Positions 11,450 through 22,525 of a DNA stretch of 64,000 nucleotides are shown in pieces. Position 1 is the stretch's first letter, and each line of letters opens with the position of its first letter. A program made the position numbers and the translations under genes. Under the pieces are notes generated by a model. The model was not told the DNA's origin. It was given only the letters and a program-made list of their open reading frames with translations, and ran no database searches. This DNA comes from Punica granatum (lineage: Eukaryota; Streptophyta; Magnoliopsida; Myrtales; Lythraceae), in assembly GCF_007655135.1 (NCBI RefSeq), contig NC_045130.1:23441363-23505362 (forward strand), read 5' to 3'.

Positions 11450-11840
11450 GGATTTGAGCGAGCGCGGCCTCGGAAAGCACCGGGTCTAGGCGAGGGCCTT
11501 GTGGAGACATCTATCCTAGAGTGCATGTGTGGGCCTTCATGAGGCCCTTTCCTAGACCTCTCTAGGGCGGCGTTCACTTAAACGAGCTCCTGATCATATC
11601 TCTGTAGCTTGTCGCGGGTTTGGGAGAGCTCCCTCCAAGTTGTAGTTGGCCAGCGAGTTCCTCATCTCTCAGCAACCTCTCGGTAATCGAACCTAGTGTT
11701 GGTGAGGTCGATCATGCTGTCCCAGAGTATACGCCATCCGCATTTCGTGTTGGGTCGGTGAGGTCCTTGTGTGCTGGTGGACTCTGTCGAGGCGCGGGTA
11801 AGAGGCCGACCGAGGCGTCCCTTACCAAGACGATAAGAAA
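11450..11840 (-). pseudogene. ORF1 remnant in element F
   Basis: Read on the minus strand, 11840-11760 corresponds to the start of ORF1 of A (27997 down), with GGTAAGGGACG where A has GGTAAGGGATG, so the start codon is lost. It then jumps to sequence matching the coiled-coil C-terminus of A ORF1 (11680-11500 against 26710-26500). Almost all of the globular domain is missing, and the remaining frame is broken. The non-autonomous family therefore seems to derive from an ORF1-bearing element by internal deletion. The same remnant begins at the right edge in E (63880-64000). Confidence 0.65.
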
Positions 11841-11897
11841 ATCTGCTTAGGACTTGTCAATGTGAACGACATCCTAGTGTGTTTTGAAAACTACATG

Positions 11898-11902
11898 ATG
11901 CA
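11898..11902. other. Left target-site duplication of element A
   Basis: ATGCA at 11898-11902 is repeated exactly at 33582-33586. The sequence left and right of A joins into a continuous stretch resembling the leader inside A itself (about 28020-28110), which confirms a simple insertion into element F. Confidence 0.92.
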
Positions 11903-14900
11903 TGTGCGCACCCGAATTTGATCTCGTCGGGGCACGCGCGCGCGCGCCTATGCAAACGCGGCTTGGGAGTGTCCACCTTCCTGGGGACGCGCGACGGACG
12001 CACGTGAGAAGGAGTCGCTACTTGCCATTTTACGACCCGAGGGTCGAGGGCCGGCAAGTTACCCGGGTCTAGGGGTACGGGGTACACCTAAATGCTAAGG
12101 CAATGGTCGTATGGAACTGGAAGTTCCGAATTCGGGGGTTCTATTACGTGCGGGCCTATATCCCGCACGCCCTTTCGGTACTCTAGCTTGCTAGGCTTGT
12201 CGTTTTATTTATTTACCGCGTGATTTAGAGTTGCGCTCGACTCTCCGGTTTTGATACCGTAAATTCGTTGAAGTGATCAAGTTGGGCCAAGAGTCCGAAA
12301 GATGAGTAGGCTTGTGCATCGAGGAATCGGTTCACTATCTTAGCGTTACAGTTCATCGAACCGTGATGGTCGATTCCCTGCGCAAACCGAGACCGCGAGT
12401 ATTCGAGCTTACTCATCTCTTGGTGATAATAGACCAACTCGACCGATTCAACACTCGGACCTCTCGCCCACCGATCGGGGATCCTTACAAGTGAATGATT
12501 ATACAAATAAAATCCTCGCAATATTCTCTCGAATAATTACAAAGTACAACTGAATAAGTAAATGGATCTCGATCGGTTTGCATTGGGCCAATATTCCGCT
12601 CCGGCTCACCGTGTGTTTTGAATGACCGGTAAACGAATTAAGGCAATGCGGGCTCGAAGAGCCGGGGGTCGGGTCTGATCGAACCGACGGTTTGCAGAAA
12701 AACGACTTGTTTCCACTGTAACCGTCGGTTCGATCGAGCTCCCGGGTGATATCTAGACTTGTTTCATGCGCTCAATCCAAATCCGCCGTCCACATAGGCC
12801 GTATTCGGAGTGTGATGGTGAATCGAGGCTAGATCCCATTCCGCACTCGGGTTGCATGCGCTCGGTGAGTTAAGAGGCGTTGGACCTCGTGTTCGGTGAT
12901 TTGGGGTGTTGGACCCCATGTAACACGTGACCTATGGGTTCGGGCCCGAACCACAATAAATCATTGAAAGCAAGAATAAAACAGAAGAAGACTGATAAAA
13001 CTGATGAAATACAGACAACAACTGATAAGTATCGGTGAATACAGACGAGTTGTGTATTAGGCCGAATGTACGTGATTTAATCAGTTATTAACCGGGGTTG
13101 ATTAGCAAACAATGTATCTAACCTAGGCAAACATAGATGGTGGATTAGAATAGGGTTCTAAGCCAATTATATGTATGTGTTTGTTTTATGACTCTTATTC
13201 AGTTAAGTGTCACTGCGGTTTCACCGAATTAGCCGAACTCGTGTTTTGACTCTAGATTGGAATCTATAATTCCGCCTATCCATTATCTAGTGTTTGATTA
13301 GGCCGAATGTATGATTAGTCTGGTTCTTTGTGTTTTGTAACTGAAATAAAATGCTCCCCACCGAATCTACAATAGGAAGATAGAAACACCGAAAGTGAAC
13401 GGAATGGGCCGTACGAATGAAACTCGCACCTGAACGGGCCGCCCCTTTCCGTCCATAGATCGAGGTGTTTCCGACTTCCTAAGGCCTAGGATATCGGTGA
13501 ATCAAGGAATGACGGTTATGCCCTTAGATGATAAAATTGTGATGTTCGTGTATAAATTGGAGATTTGCGTCACACGAAGGAGTCTAAGAAGGATTCTCAT
13601 GCCCCGACTCGGGCCGCCTCAAATTGGGCCCGGACTCGAGTCAAGGCACGTGAGTACTCGCTAGACGTCAATTCTATTCGTGTTACGCGTCTCGGTATTT
13701 TGAAATTGTGAATTTTAGTGAAAAAGGGCATTCTCGCCGTTCCGTAAACCATCGATGCGTTTACGAATTAAGGATCGATTAACCCAATTATTTGGTCCAA
13801 GTAGTTTAATTAATCAAGTGGCACGTCCCGTTTCCCGTTCGTGGAGATTTTTCGATATTTATTATTTCGTGTCGCGGTTGCGGTTTTGAGGGATGAGGTT
13901 CGGGTCTAACATATCCAATAAGTAATAAACGCGTGGACAACGATTAAAAGGGAATGTAATCACGAACAATTCCGAGGATCGGCTTTGGAATAATGGAGAG
14001 ACCAACCGAGACTCCCACGAGGTCACGGATGATCCGGCCACCACTCAAGGGTGAATGGCCGAATGCTCCTTGACCCGGTTTGAGCTTCGGTGGGTCCTTC
14101 ACGTTGTTCCTAACCGTCCCTCGCATTCAACAAATAACACATACGTGATAATAACACACATTTTACTAAATCGACGTCGACGCGACCCCGATTTGCACAA
14201 ATAAACATACGAGACAACCAAAAACAACATATTCATGGAATTAACGAACGACATCAACTCATTCAACGATAGACCCGGAAATAATCCACGGGAAAAACAC
14301 GGACTCAAGGAAAAAAGAACCCTAAGGATTCGGGTGGGCCAAGGGACCTCACGGTCCCCGTAGCAAGGGGGATGGCCGTGGGTCCTCTTGGTGCAACCGA
14401 GTCCTCTAAGGCCTCTCCTTCTTAGATCCCGAGTGTTTCTCGTCATGCTCACACATTACACGATGCTCGGGACAGTAAAATGTGGGGGACGACGAACCTC
14501 GGGGCGAAAGAGCGCCCGGTGCGTCCGTGAGGGGCATGGGAACTCTCGGCCATCCCCCGCGGACCACGAGGAGCTCTCTAGCCTCGAAATAAATCATGTC
14601 CCGCCATGGCATGCACGTTCATACGACGTTAAGACATAATCAAGGAAATAAAACAAGCAACGATGTATGGGGTTGCATGGAAGTTCGGATCCGAAAGAAA
14701 AGAGGGAGCTTTCATGCGTTCGGGTTCTTTAAGCCACAATAACATTTCATATAAACGAATATCGAGAATCCTAACTCTTCTAAGTTGTAGGGGGACGTTA
14801 CCTAGCCTCGGTGCACGAGGAAAAGAGTCGGGGAAGCGGCCACGAGAGTCGCAAGACTCGGTTTGGGGTTGCGGGTGGAGTGACCCGAGAGGAGGACAGC

Positions 14901-16904
14901 CGCGGCAGCCTCGGGAGAATGGCTTGGCACGCGAGCTCCAGGCACGGCACGGTGCAAGGTCGGGCTCATTGGACTCCTAAGAGGTGGATCTAGACGGGCA
15001 CGGGTAGACCCGAGCGTGCCAAGGCCTGAGCAAACTCGAAAATTTGAGACAATGTTCGGTAAAACACGTGTAAGACCCGGTAAGAGAGAAACGGGTGAAT
15101 GGTGGTTGTGCACGGTTGATCGGCCCTCGGAATGTGACCACCTCTTCACGAGAGAGGGTGAGGGTTGTGAGGAACCCTTTGAATGTGATGGCACGACTCT
15201 CCGAAGTCGTGGGAAGAAATGGCACGTCGAGGAAGTGACCGGTGCGCGCGGGTATGCTCTAGGAACCCGATTATGTTTTCGGCTGGAACGGGGTGTTAGG
15301 GACCTCAAATCGAAAATCTAAGCCCGGAAATGGACTTAGGGGGTGGGAAATATGTAGGCTAGGAAGTTTGATAATTTTTGGCTTAAGTCGGGTCGGGTGG
15401 TTACCGGAATACCGGGTGGTTTTCCGGCAATTTTAGCCGGTTTCGGCCTTGGCACGGGCTGAACGAAAGTGAGGGAGAGGGCTGGAGCTTGAGAGGTTTT
15501 TGGAGAGAGATTGGCTTGAGAGAGAGTGAGAATGAAGAAGTCATTAGGCTTAATGATGCTAGAGGCTTTATAGGAGTGACTAACGGCTTGATTTGGGGAG
15601 TTTAATCACGGATTAGGGCCTTAATCTAGGGCTGCCGAATTTTGGAGGGGATTAGGATGGGGAAATAGTCATGTGGAGTGTAGGGGAAGCAAGAGGGAAT
15701 TGATGGGGTGATGGATGGGTGATGGGGGTGATGGATGGGTGATGGGTGTGATGGATGTGAGGGAAATTCAAAATGTGTGGTGGAGGGAGTGTCTTGGGAG
15801 GTGGAGCCGCCGGCCATGGGGGGGGAAGCCGCGGCTTGGGGCTGTCCAATCGGAGCCGATGGTTGAGCCGTGGCTTGGGGTTGAGCCGCGGCTTGATGGC
15901 TTGGCTCGGCTGAGCTGTGGGTCCCATTTGATCGAGAGAAAAGCCGGAAAATACTTGGGACTTGATTGAGCGCGCGTCCAATCTCCGACGTCCAATTAAT
16001 TTATGGATTTGGAACGCTTGAATGACGAGGATTTGAATGAGCCTAATATCGCCATGAGTCGTGTGGACGGACGTTCGGGTGACTCGGCGCCTCGGGAGTC
16101 GGTTTTGCCTCGTTCGGAGTGGAGTTTAGCGTCCCTCGATCCCTGATTGTTCTTTGTGCATGCCTGCATTCGTTTTGGCGATCCTTTTGCCCAGCGGGGG
16201 ATCGTTGGCCCGTCGTCCTCAGTCGGGGACCGTTGGCCCCGGAGGACCTAGGGACTTTGACCGGGATTTTCTCAGTGTTCCCTGAATGCCTTGAGATGCT
16301 TGGGGATTATTGTGAGGTACTCAGAGATCGTTGTGGTCTCTGCTTTCCGTGGAAATACCCGAAGGCTCGCTGGGAGGCGTTCGTGACCACTGAAACGTAC
16401 TTCGGAAGACCGAGCCGAGTTCCGGAAGGTTGTCTGAAGCTTGCTCCCCGGCCCTGGTGGTCCCTGGGCGCCTGTAGACCCGTTTTGAGGGACCGTTTGT
16501 TTGTCAGTGGAGCGAACCCCGGGAGCTCTGTCAGAAAAGGCATCCATGGGGGATCGGGGTGTCCCAGCCTAAGCAGGATGCCCCGGAAATGCGCCCGGAC
16601 GTGTCATTGGTCACTTTGGCACTGAGAGGGATTTTTGGAGTCCCATATTGGGCACCTTTCGGTGCTTCGGTGACTCGGTGATGAATAGTGCCACAGTGCC
16701 AGCTCCGCTGTTTTCGAGATTCTTCGCCTGTAAGTTCCTCCGACTGCTCTCTTCGACTTTTTTCAGTGAACCGTGCTCTTCACCTATTGCTCATGACCCC
16801 GTGCCCGCCTATTTACCTCTGATTGCCGGGTGATGAATAGTGTTCCGGGCCTCGGTCGGAAATCCTCGTGTGGGAAGCCGGTGAGCCAAAATGGGGTGCT
16901 GACA
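11903..16904 (-). repeat. 3' LTR of element A
   Basis: This is 5,002 bp, collinear with the 5' LTR (5,012 bp) with roughly two differences per 100 bases in the parts compared. TATAAAG on the minus strand lies at 15572-15566 and the GAGGCTAGGTAA block around 14810-14798. A short ATGGGTG-type microsatellite at 15690-15770 differs in length from the 5' copy (32365-32425). A 168-codon frame on the minus strand (15308-14802) recurs in the other LTR copies, but its protein is low-complexity and unrecognised. Confidence 0.94.
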
Positions 16905-16952
16905 GCTTGCCCCTCTTTGGTTGCGTGCTCGATGAGAGGAGGTAACCAAAGA
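16905..16952 (-). promoter_or_regulatory. Polypurine tract and overlapping hairpin of element A
   Basis: On the minus strand AAAGAGGGGCAAGC abuts the LTR. TCTTTGGTTAC (16952-16942) and GCAACCAAAGA (16924-16914) form a hairpin with one mismatch, whose 3' arm overlaps the tract. Confidence 0.8.
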
Positions 16953-17085
16953 TCATGAGGAGCACCCCTTTTGGTCCCGGCAATCGCTCCCGTCGTCACT
17001 CTCTGTGGTAGCTCTCCTCTCCTGCCATAAGGCAAAAGCCTAACTGAGATTTGGAGGATGTAAAGTGGTAGGTGAGGGGCCAAAG

Positions 17086-17850
17086 CCCGCAGAAAGCGGT
17101 AAAATGGACGCGAAATCCGGATAGCAGTAAATGCGGACACGAAATCCGAGGACCCGAAGTCCCTAAAGCAGTAAATGCTAGGCCGAAGCCCCGTGGAAAG
17201 CAGTAAAACTACTAGGCCGAAGCCCGTGGAAAGCAATAAAGTCACTAGGCCGAAGCCCGAGGAAAGCAGTAAAATGGACGCGAAGTCCGGAAAGCAGTAA
17301 AGTCACTAGGCCGAAGCCCGAGGAAAGCAGTAAAATGGACGCGAAGTCCGTGGACGCGAAGTCCGGAAAGCAGTAAAGTCACTAGGCCGAAGCCCGAGGA
17401 AAGCAGTAAAATGGACGCGAAGTCCGTGGACGCGAAGTCCGGAAAGCGATAAAGTCACTAGGTTGAAGCTCGAGGAAAGCAGTAAAATGGACGCGAAGTC
17501 CGTGGACGCGAAGTCCGGAAAGCAGTAAAGTCACTAGGCCGAAGCCCGAGGAAAGTAGTAAAATAGACGCGAAGTCCGTGGACGCGAAGTCCGGAACGCA
17601 GTAAAGTCACTAGGTCAAAGCCCGAGGAAAGCAGTAAAATGGACGCGAAGTCCGTGGACGCGAAGTCCGGAAAGCGATAAAGTCACTAGGCCGAAGCCCG
17701 AGGAAAGCAGTAAAATGGACGCGAAGTCCGGAAAGCAGTAAAGTCACTAGGCTGAAGCCCGAGGAAAGCAGTATAATGGACGCGAAGTCCGAAAAGCGAT
17801 AAAGTCACTAGGCCGAAGCCCGAGGAAAGCAGTAAAATGGAGAGAGCGAG
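17086..17850 (-). repeat. 76/61-bp tandem array in the 3' UTR of element A
   Basis: Units beginning CACTAGG (plus strand) start at 17243, 17304, 17380, 17456, 17532, 17608, 17684, 17745 and 17806. Spacings are 61 or 76 bp, the longer form carrying one more 15-bp TGGACGCGAAGTCCG. Less regular units precede 17243. In element sense each unit holds GGGCTTCGGCCT and GGACTTCGCGTCC, both short hairpins. The E array (39380-40245) uses the same modules with a 32-bp period. Confidence 0.92.
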
Positions 17851-18864
17851 GGGAAGTAAGGGCGGGAAAGGATGCTAAGCAGTTCGTCGGGGACGTCGGC
17901 AGAGGCAGATTGTCCCGTTCCAAGTCGAGCTTGTCATTTGTCGTTTCCTTGAGTCAGGTTCAAAAGGGTTCCTTATCATGCCCCTCATTTGGTTCGGTGC
18001 CCCGATCTGCCGCACAAGCCAAACGCGCGTTCGTCAAGAAGGAGATGCCTCTTGGGATTCCCGATCACACCTGTGCATGGAAATAAAGGAACCTACAAAG
18101 GGCGTCAGTTGCACTTAATCGGTGAGACAGGCATACGTAAGAGGAATCTATGTAAAGCTGTGTCGGGGATTTGATATCGGTGACCATTGTAGGGTGGTCG
18201 TGTCCCTGTCGGAGAATGGCTTTTCTGAAACGGGTGACCCGTAGAACATGTGCGTAAGGGTAAAAGGATGGATCTTATGGAATCCTCCAAGTCAAGGATA
18301 CGTTGATTCGACCCCCATTTCGAAGTGGGCCTCGAACCTGGAGAGTTGAAGAGAGTTTGCTTGCGTCGGGGAATGCCGAACCACTACTCGGTGTAACTTC
18401 ACAAGGAAAGCGTCGCTTTTCTTTCATGGTCGAGCCGACATTGTCCCCTAACTTTTGCCTAGGTCGCGGGATTCGTGGCGGCCTAGCGGGGTATTTTATT
18501 TAATTTCTCTCACATGAATGCTCACCTTTTGCTACGATTCCCCATGTTTGGGTGGGATCGTACCCCTCGGGTCCTCTAACTTTTGCCTAGGCCGCCTCAA
18601 GGAGGATTTCGACCTAGAGATGGAGTAATTTGTGCTCTCCTTTTGCCGCGACCCCCCTTTGCGGGATTTTAAGTCGTGCCACTCGTTCCCTAGTTTTTGC
18701 CTAGGCCGCCTCAAAGAGGTTTTCGACCTAGCGGGAAAATTTATTTTTCTCTCAAGAAAGCTTAGTGTTGGACAAATTGTGGGAATTGAAGCTCGTCCAC
18801 ATAAATAGAAATGTCTTACAATGAAAGGGGCACGGAGCCCGGAGAATAAAGAATATACAAGTGT
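17851..18864 (-). other. 3' UTR of element A between integrase and array
   Basis: Non-coding. It is homologous to C 54161-55180 in the blocks nearest the integrase (18740-18860) and again around 18040-18360 (GGATTCC and CCTTGAC-like stretches). It includes three copies of the two-part hairpin. No credible frame. Confidence 0.7.
18459..18731 (-). repeat. Three hairpin repeats after the integrase gene of A
   Basis: Copies lie at 18459-18486, 18587-18617 and 18701-18731. In element sense the outer arms are CTAGGTCG and CGGCCTAG (CTAGGCCG and CGACCTAG in the copy farthest from integrase), with an inner CCTC/GAGG stem in two copies. GCAAAA follows each copy. Spacing is about 115-130 bp. C has three equivalents (54297-54569), B one and E one. 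Confidence 0.75.
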
Positions 18865-21800
18865 TCACGGATAATACTTCTTAATGGCGTCAGCGTTGAC
18901 GGGAAGGGCATTTTCAGTGCCGTCCATGTCGCTCAAGACGACCGCTCCTCCAAAGAAAACCTCTTTGACGACGAAAGGGCCATTGTATTTGTACGAGAAC
19001 TTCCCTTGAGAGTCCGGCGTGACGTGTAAGACTTTCCTCAAAACGAGGTCGCCGGGGTTAAAATCGCGGTGGCGGACTCTTGTGTTGAAGGCTCGAGCCA
19101 TTCTTTGTTGATAGCACTGTCCGTGGCATAGCGCTTTCAGCCTCTTCTCATTAATGAAATTTAACTGTTCGTACCGCTGCTTTGCCCATTCCGCTTCTTC
19201 AAGCTCGGCCTCGGCAAGAATCCTCATGGAAGGGATCTCCACTTCGATTGGGAGGATGGCCTCCATGCCATAGACTAGCGAGTACGGGGTTGCCCCGGTT
19301 GAGGTCCGTATGGATGTACGGTACGCCAAGAATGCATAGGGGAGCATCTCGTGCCAATCCTTATAGTTCACCGTCATTTTTTCGATGATCTTTTTGATGT
19401 TCTTATTCGCCGCTTCCACCGCACCGTTCATTTGGGGACGGTACGGGGTGGAATTGCGGTGTCGGATTTTGAATTGTGCACAAAGCTCATCGATGACCTT
19501 GTTGTTCAGGTTCTTGGCGTTGTCTGTGATGATTGTCGCAGGGACCCCGTATCGGGCTATGACGTCGTGTCTGAGAAAACGGGCCACGGCTTTTGCGGTG
19601 ACTGACACAAGAGTGACGGCTTCGATCCATTTGGTGAAGTAGTCGATCGCCACCAAAATGAACATATGTCCGTTAGACGCTTTGGGGTTGATCGGGCCAA
19701 TCACATCCATTCCCCACATTGAAAAAGGCCATGGCGCCGTCATGGGGCGCAGTTCGTTGGGCGGCGGTTTGATTTGATCGGCGTAAACTTGACATCGGTG
19801 ACAATGTCTGACATGCTTCACACAATCAGTCTCCATGGTGGACCAATAATAGCCCAGGCGCATGATCTTCTTAGCGAGCATGAGACCGTTCATATGGGGT
19901 CCACAGTTTCCCCCGTGCACTTCCTCCATGAGACGTCGCAATTCGTGTTCGTCGATGCACCGGAGGAGTGTGGAGTGAAAGGAGCGGCGGTAGAGTATCT
20001 CGCCGCTCAAAAAGTAGTGTATCGCGAGGCGTCTGAGAGTCTTCCGATCGCAGCGGTCGGCGAATGGGGGGTATTGGCCGGTTTGTAGAAGGTTCTTGAT
20101 GTCTTCGTACCACGGCTTTGCCTCGGAAGCTTCGATTGAATTGCAGTGTGCCGGTCCTTCGGCTATCTCAATCTCGAGGGGCTCGATAAGGTTCTCCCTC
20201 GTGATGCTCACCATGGAGGCGAGCGTTGCAAGCGCGTCCGCGAATTGATTTGTCATGCGCGGAGTATAGGTGAACGAGATGTCCTCGAAGTTCTCGGTTA
20301 ACTTCTCGAGGTACTCGTGGTACGGCACCAGCTTTGCCTCCTTTGTCTTCCATTGCCCCAATGTCTGGAAGATAGTGAGCATGGAGTCACCGAATACTTC
20401 GAGCTCTTTTACTTTGAAATCAATCGCCGCTTGGAGGCCGAGAATACATGCCTCGTACTCGGCCACATTATTGGTGCACGGGAAGTCGATTTTTGCAGCT
20501 ACTGGGTAATAGCGCCCGTCCGGGGATATTAGTACCGCGCCGATGCTTGATCCCATGGAATTGACAGCACCGTCGAAATACATCTTCCATCCCGGCTCCT
20601 CTCCCTCGTCGTCTACTCGGAGGATCCCCTCATCCGGGAAGTCGGGATTAATCGGTGTGTGGTCTTCAATTGGGAATTCTGCCAAATGATCCGCAATCGC
20701 TTGCCCCTTGACCGAGGTGCGGGACACGTACTCGATATCGTATTCCGTCAATTGACAACGCCATTTGGCGAGGTTCCGCGTGGAGGAGGGACTGTCGAGT
20801 AAGTACTTCAAGGGGTCTGCCTTTGACAGCAAGCGGACCGTGTGATAAAGCGTGTATTGTCGGAGCCTTTGCATGACCCACACCAATGCGCAGCACATCT
20901 TCTCGATTTCCGGATAATTGGACCCTCCATCGGTGAACTTTTTGCTCAGATAGTAGATCGCGCGCTCCGTGTGCGTGGACTCCTCCTCCTGTCCCAGCAT
21001 GCATCCTAATGATTGGCGGCGCACCGTTAAGTAAAGTACGAGGGGACGGCTCGGTGTAGGCGGGACCAATACCGGCGGTTGGACCAGGTACGCCTTGATG
21101 GTGTCGAAGGCCTTCTGACATTCTTCGTCCCATTCAATCGCCGCGTTCTTGCGGAGCAAGCGAAAGAGTGGTTGGCATTTGTCTGTCAGGTTCGCAATGA
21201 ATCGCGCGATGTAATTCAGCCGCCCCAAGAAGCCTCGTACTTCGCGGACCGAAGATGGCGGAGGAAGCTCCTTGATCGCCTTGACTTTATCGGGATCTAC
21301 TTCGATGTCGCGCTCGCTGACCACGAATCCTAGTAATTTTCCCGATCGAGCGCCGAGCGTGCATTTTGCCGGATTGAGCCGAAGCTTGTACTCCTTCAAG
21401 CGGTCGAAGAGACGCTTCAAATTAACAAGATGATCTTCTCCTTCTTTGGACTTGGCAATCATGTCGTCGACGTAGACCTCGACTTCCTTGTGCATCATGT
21501 CGTGGAATAACGTGACCATGGCCCTCTGATAAGTTGCTCCGGCGTTCTTGAGGCCGAAAGGCATGACGCGGTAACAAAAGGTCCCCCACATGGTAGTGAA
21601 CGTCGTCTTGATCTTATCTTCCTCGGCCATCCGAATTTGGTTGTATCCGGAGAAGCCGTCCATGAAAGAAAACTGGGCGTGGTGCGCTGTGTTATCGACT
21701 AGTATGTCGATGTGGGGCAAGGGAAAATTGTGCTTAGGGCTGGCCTTATTGAGGTCTCGATAGTCGACGCAGACCCGAACCCTTCCATCCTTCTTCTCCA

Positions 21801-22306
21801 CCGGCACGATGTTTGCCACCCATTCGGAATAGTTGCAAACCTCGAGAAAGCCTGCGTTGATCTGCTTGACAACCTCTTCTTTGATGCGGAGAAGGAGGCC
21901 TGCCCGTTGTCGTCGCAATTGTTGCCGCTTGGGCGGGAATTTTTCCATGTCTAGAGGAAGGAAGTGCTTTACTATCAAAGGGTCTAGCCCCGGCATGTCG
22001 GCGTAGGACCAGGCGAAGACTTCTTGATACCTTGTCAGGAAGTCGATCATTCGGACCCGTTGTGTTGGGTCGAGGCTCGTACCGATCTTAAGGACGCGGG
22101 GTTCCTCTTTAGTGCCCACGTTGATCTCTTCTGTTGGCTCGAGCGAGGTGAGCTGGCGATCCTCGAGGCGGCGCAAACTCTCTTCTATCTCAGGCACTAG
22201 ACTGTCTTCGTCGAGCCCTTCCCCGAAGTATATGGGTCCAGGCTCTTCGAAACATTCTTCGGATGGGTTCGAATCAACGCGTCGGAGATTTGGATTCGAG
22301 TGGAGC
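18865..22306 (-). CDS. RT-RNase H-archaeal RNase H-integrase part of Pol, element A
   Basis: This is the second exon of gag-pol, open from the intron acceptor (22306) to the stop. Residues counted from the codon at 22197: reverse transcriptase about 118-295, with catalytic D180 and YVDD at 242-245 (21474-21463). A first RNase H at about 380-475 has lost its first catalytic Asp (LYLTVRR). A second, archaeal-type RNase H at about 537-660 keeps D542, E580, D604 and D654. Integrase has the zinc finger H761, H768, C799, C802 and catalytic D831, D892, E928 with the D-35-E spacing. No chromodomain. The products copy the RNA and insert the cDNA. No stop or frameshift is seen, unlike the upstream exon. 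The first codons after the acceptor continue the gag-pro frame once the intron is removed. Confidence 0.94.
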
Positions 22307-22525
22307 CTGGAGAATTTGAAGGAATCGTCTTAGAAAGAAAAATTTAGAATGACATGAATAAAAGAGCAAGGAAGGGAGAGTGGAATAGACAAGGATTCAA
22401 AAAATGCATATAGGGAATTCATTAATAGTATGGATCATGAAGCCATAACAGAGTTCCCCCTTCCGTCGTGTGGCCTACGGCTACGCCGACACGCGGGACA
22501 CATCTCATACATAGAAAAGTCTTAC
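22307..22525 (-). other. Ogre-type intron between protease and RT in element A
   Basis: On the minus strand GTAAGACTTTT starts at 22525 and TTCTCCAG ends at 22307: 219 bp, T-rich, with a pyrimidine-rich stretch and CTAAA/CTAAG branch-like sites upstream of the acceptor. Joining GCCGATGT to GCTCCACTCG gives exactly the sequence of C at 50711-50728, which has no intron. The reading frame continues across the join (phase 2, splitting a valine codon). Unspliced RNA reads GTG then TAA at the donor, ending translation after protease. Ogre elements are known for an intron at this point. Confidence 0.92.

Larger units (their letters stand above)
10673..11902 (-). mobile_element. Element F: interior fragment between the B and A insertions
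   Basis: This is the 5' part of the interior of a non-autonomous minus-strand element, cut on the left by B and on the right by A. 10970-11570 is almost the same as 63410-64000 of E, so the two belong to one family. 10690-10930 matches, in reverse, B at about 1380-1660, including the acceptor-like site. The right end continues beyond A at 33587. It contains an ORF1 remnant (11450-11840) and no gag-pol. Confidence 0.82.

Noticed and set aside
15690..15770. GATGGGTG microsatellite in the A LTR as a regulatory element
   Set aside because: Its length differs between the two LTR copies and it is absent as such in C; ordinary slippage explains it.
22197..22197. GTG at 22197 as the true start of the Pol protein of A
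   Set aside because: The frame continues upstream to the intron acceptor and matches C, where it is joined to protease; no separate start is needed.
18865..22306. Endogenous pararetrovirus (caulimovirid) as source of the RT
   Set aside because: An integrase with D-D-35-E, LTRs with target duplications, a tRNA-Arg-type primer site and no movement or coat-type caulimovirid gene all indicate Ty3/gypsy.
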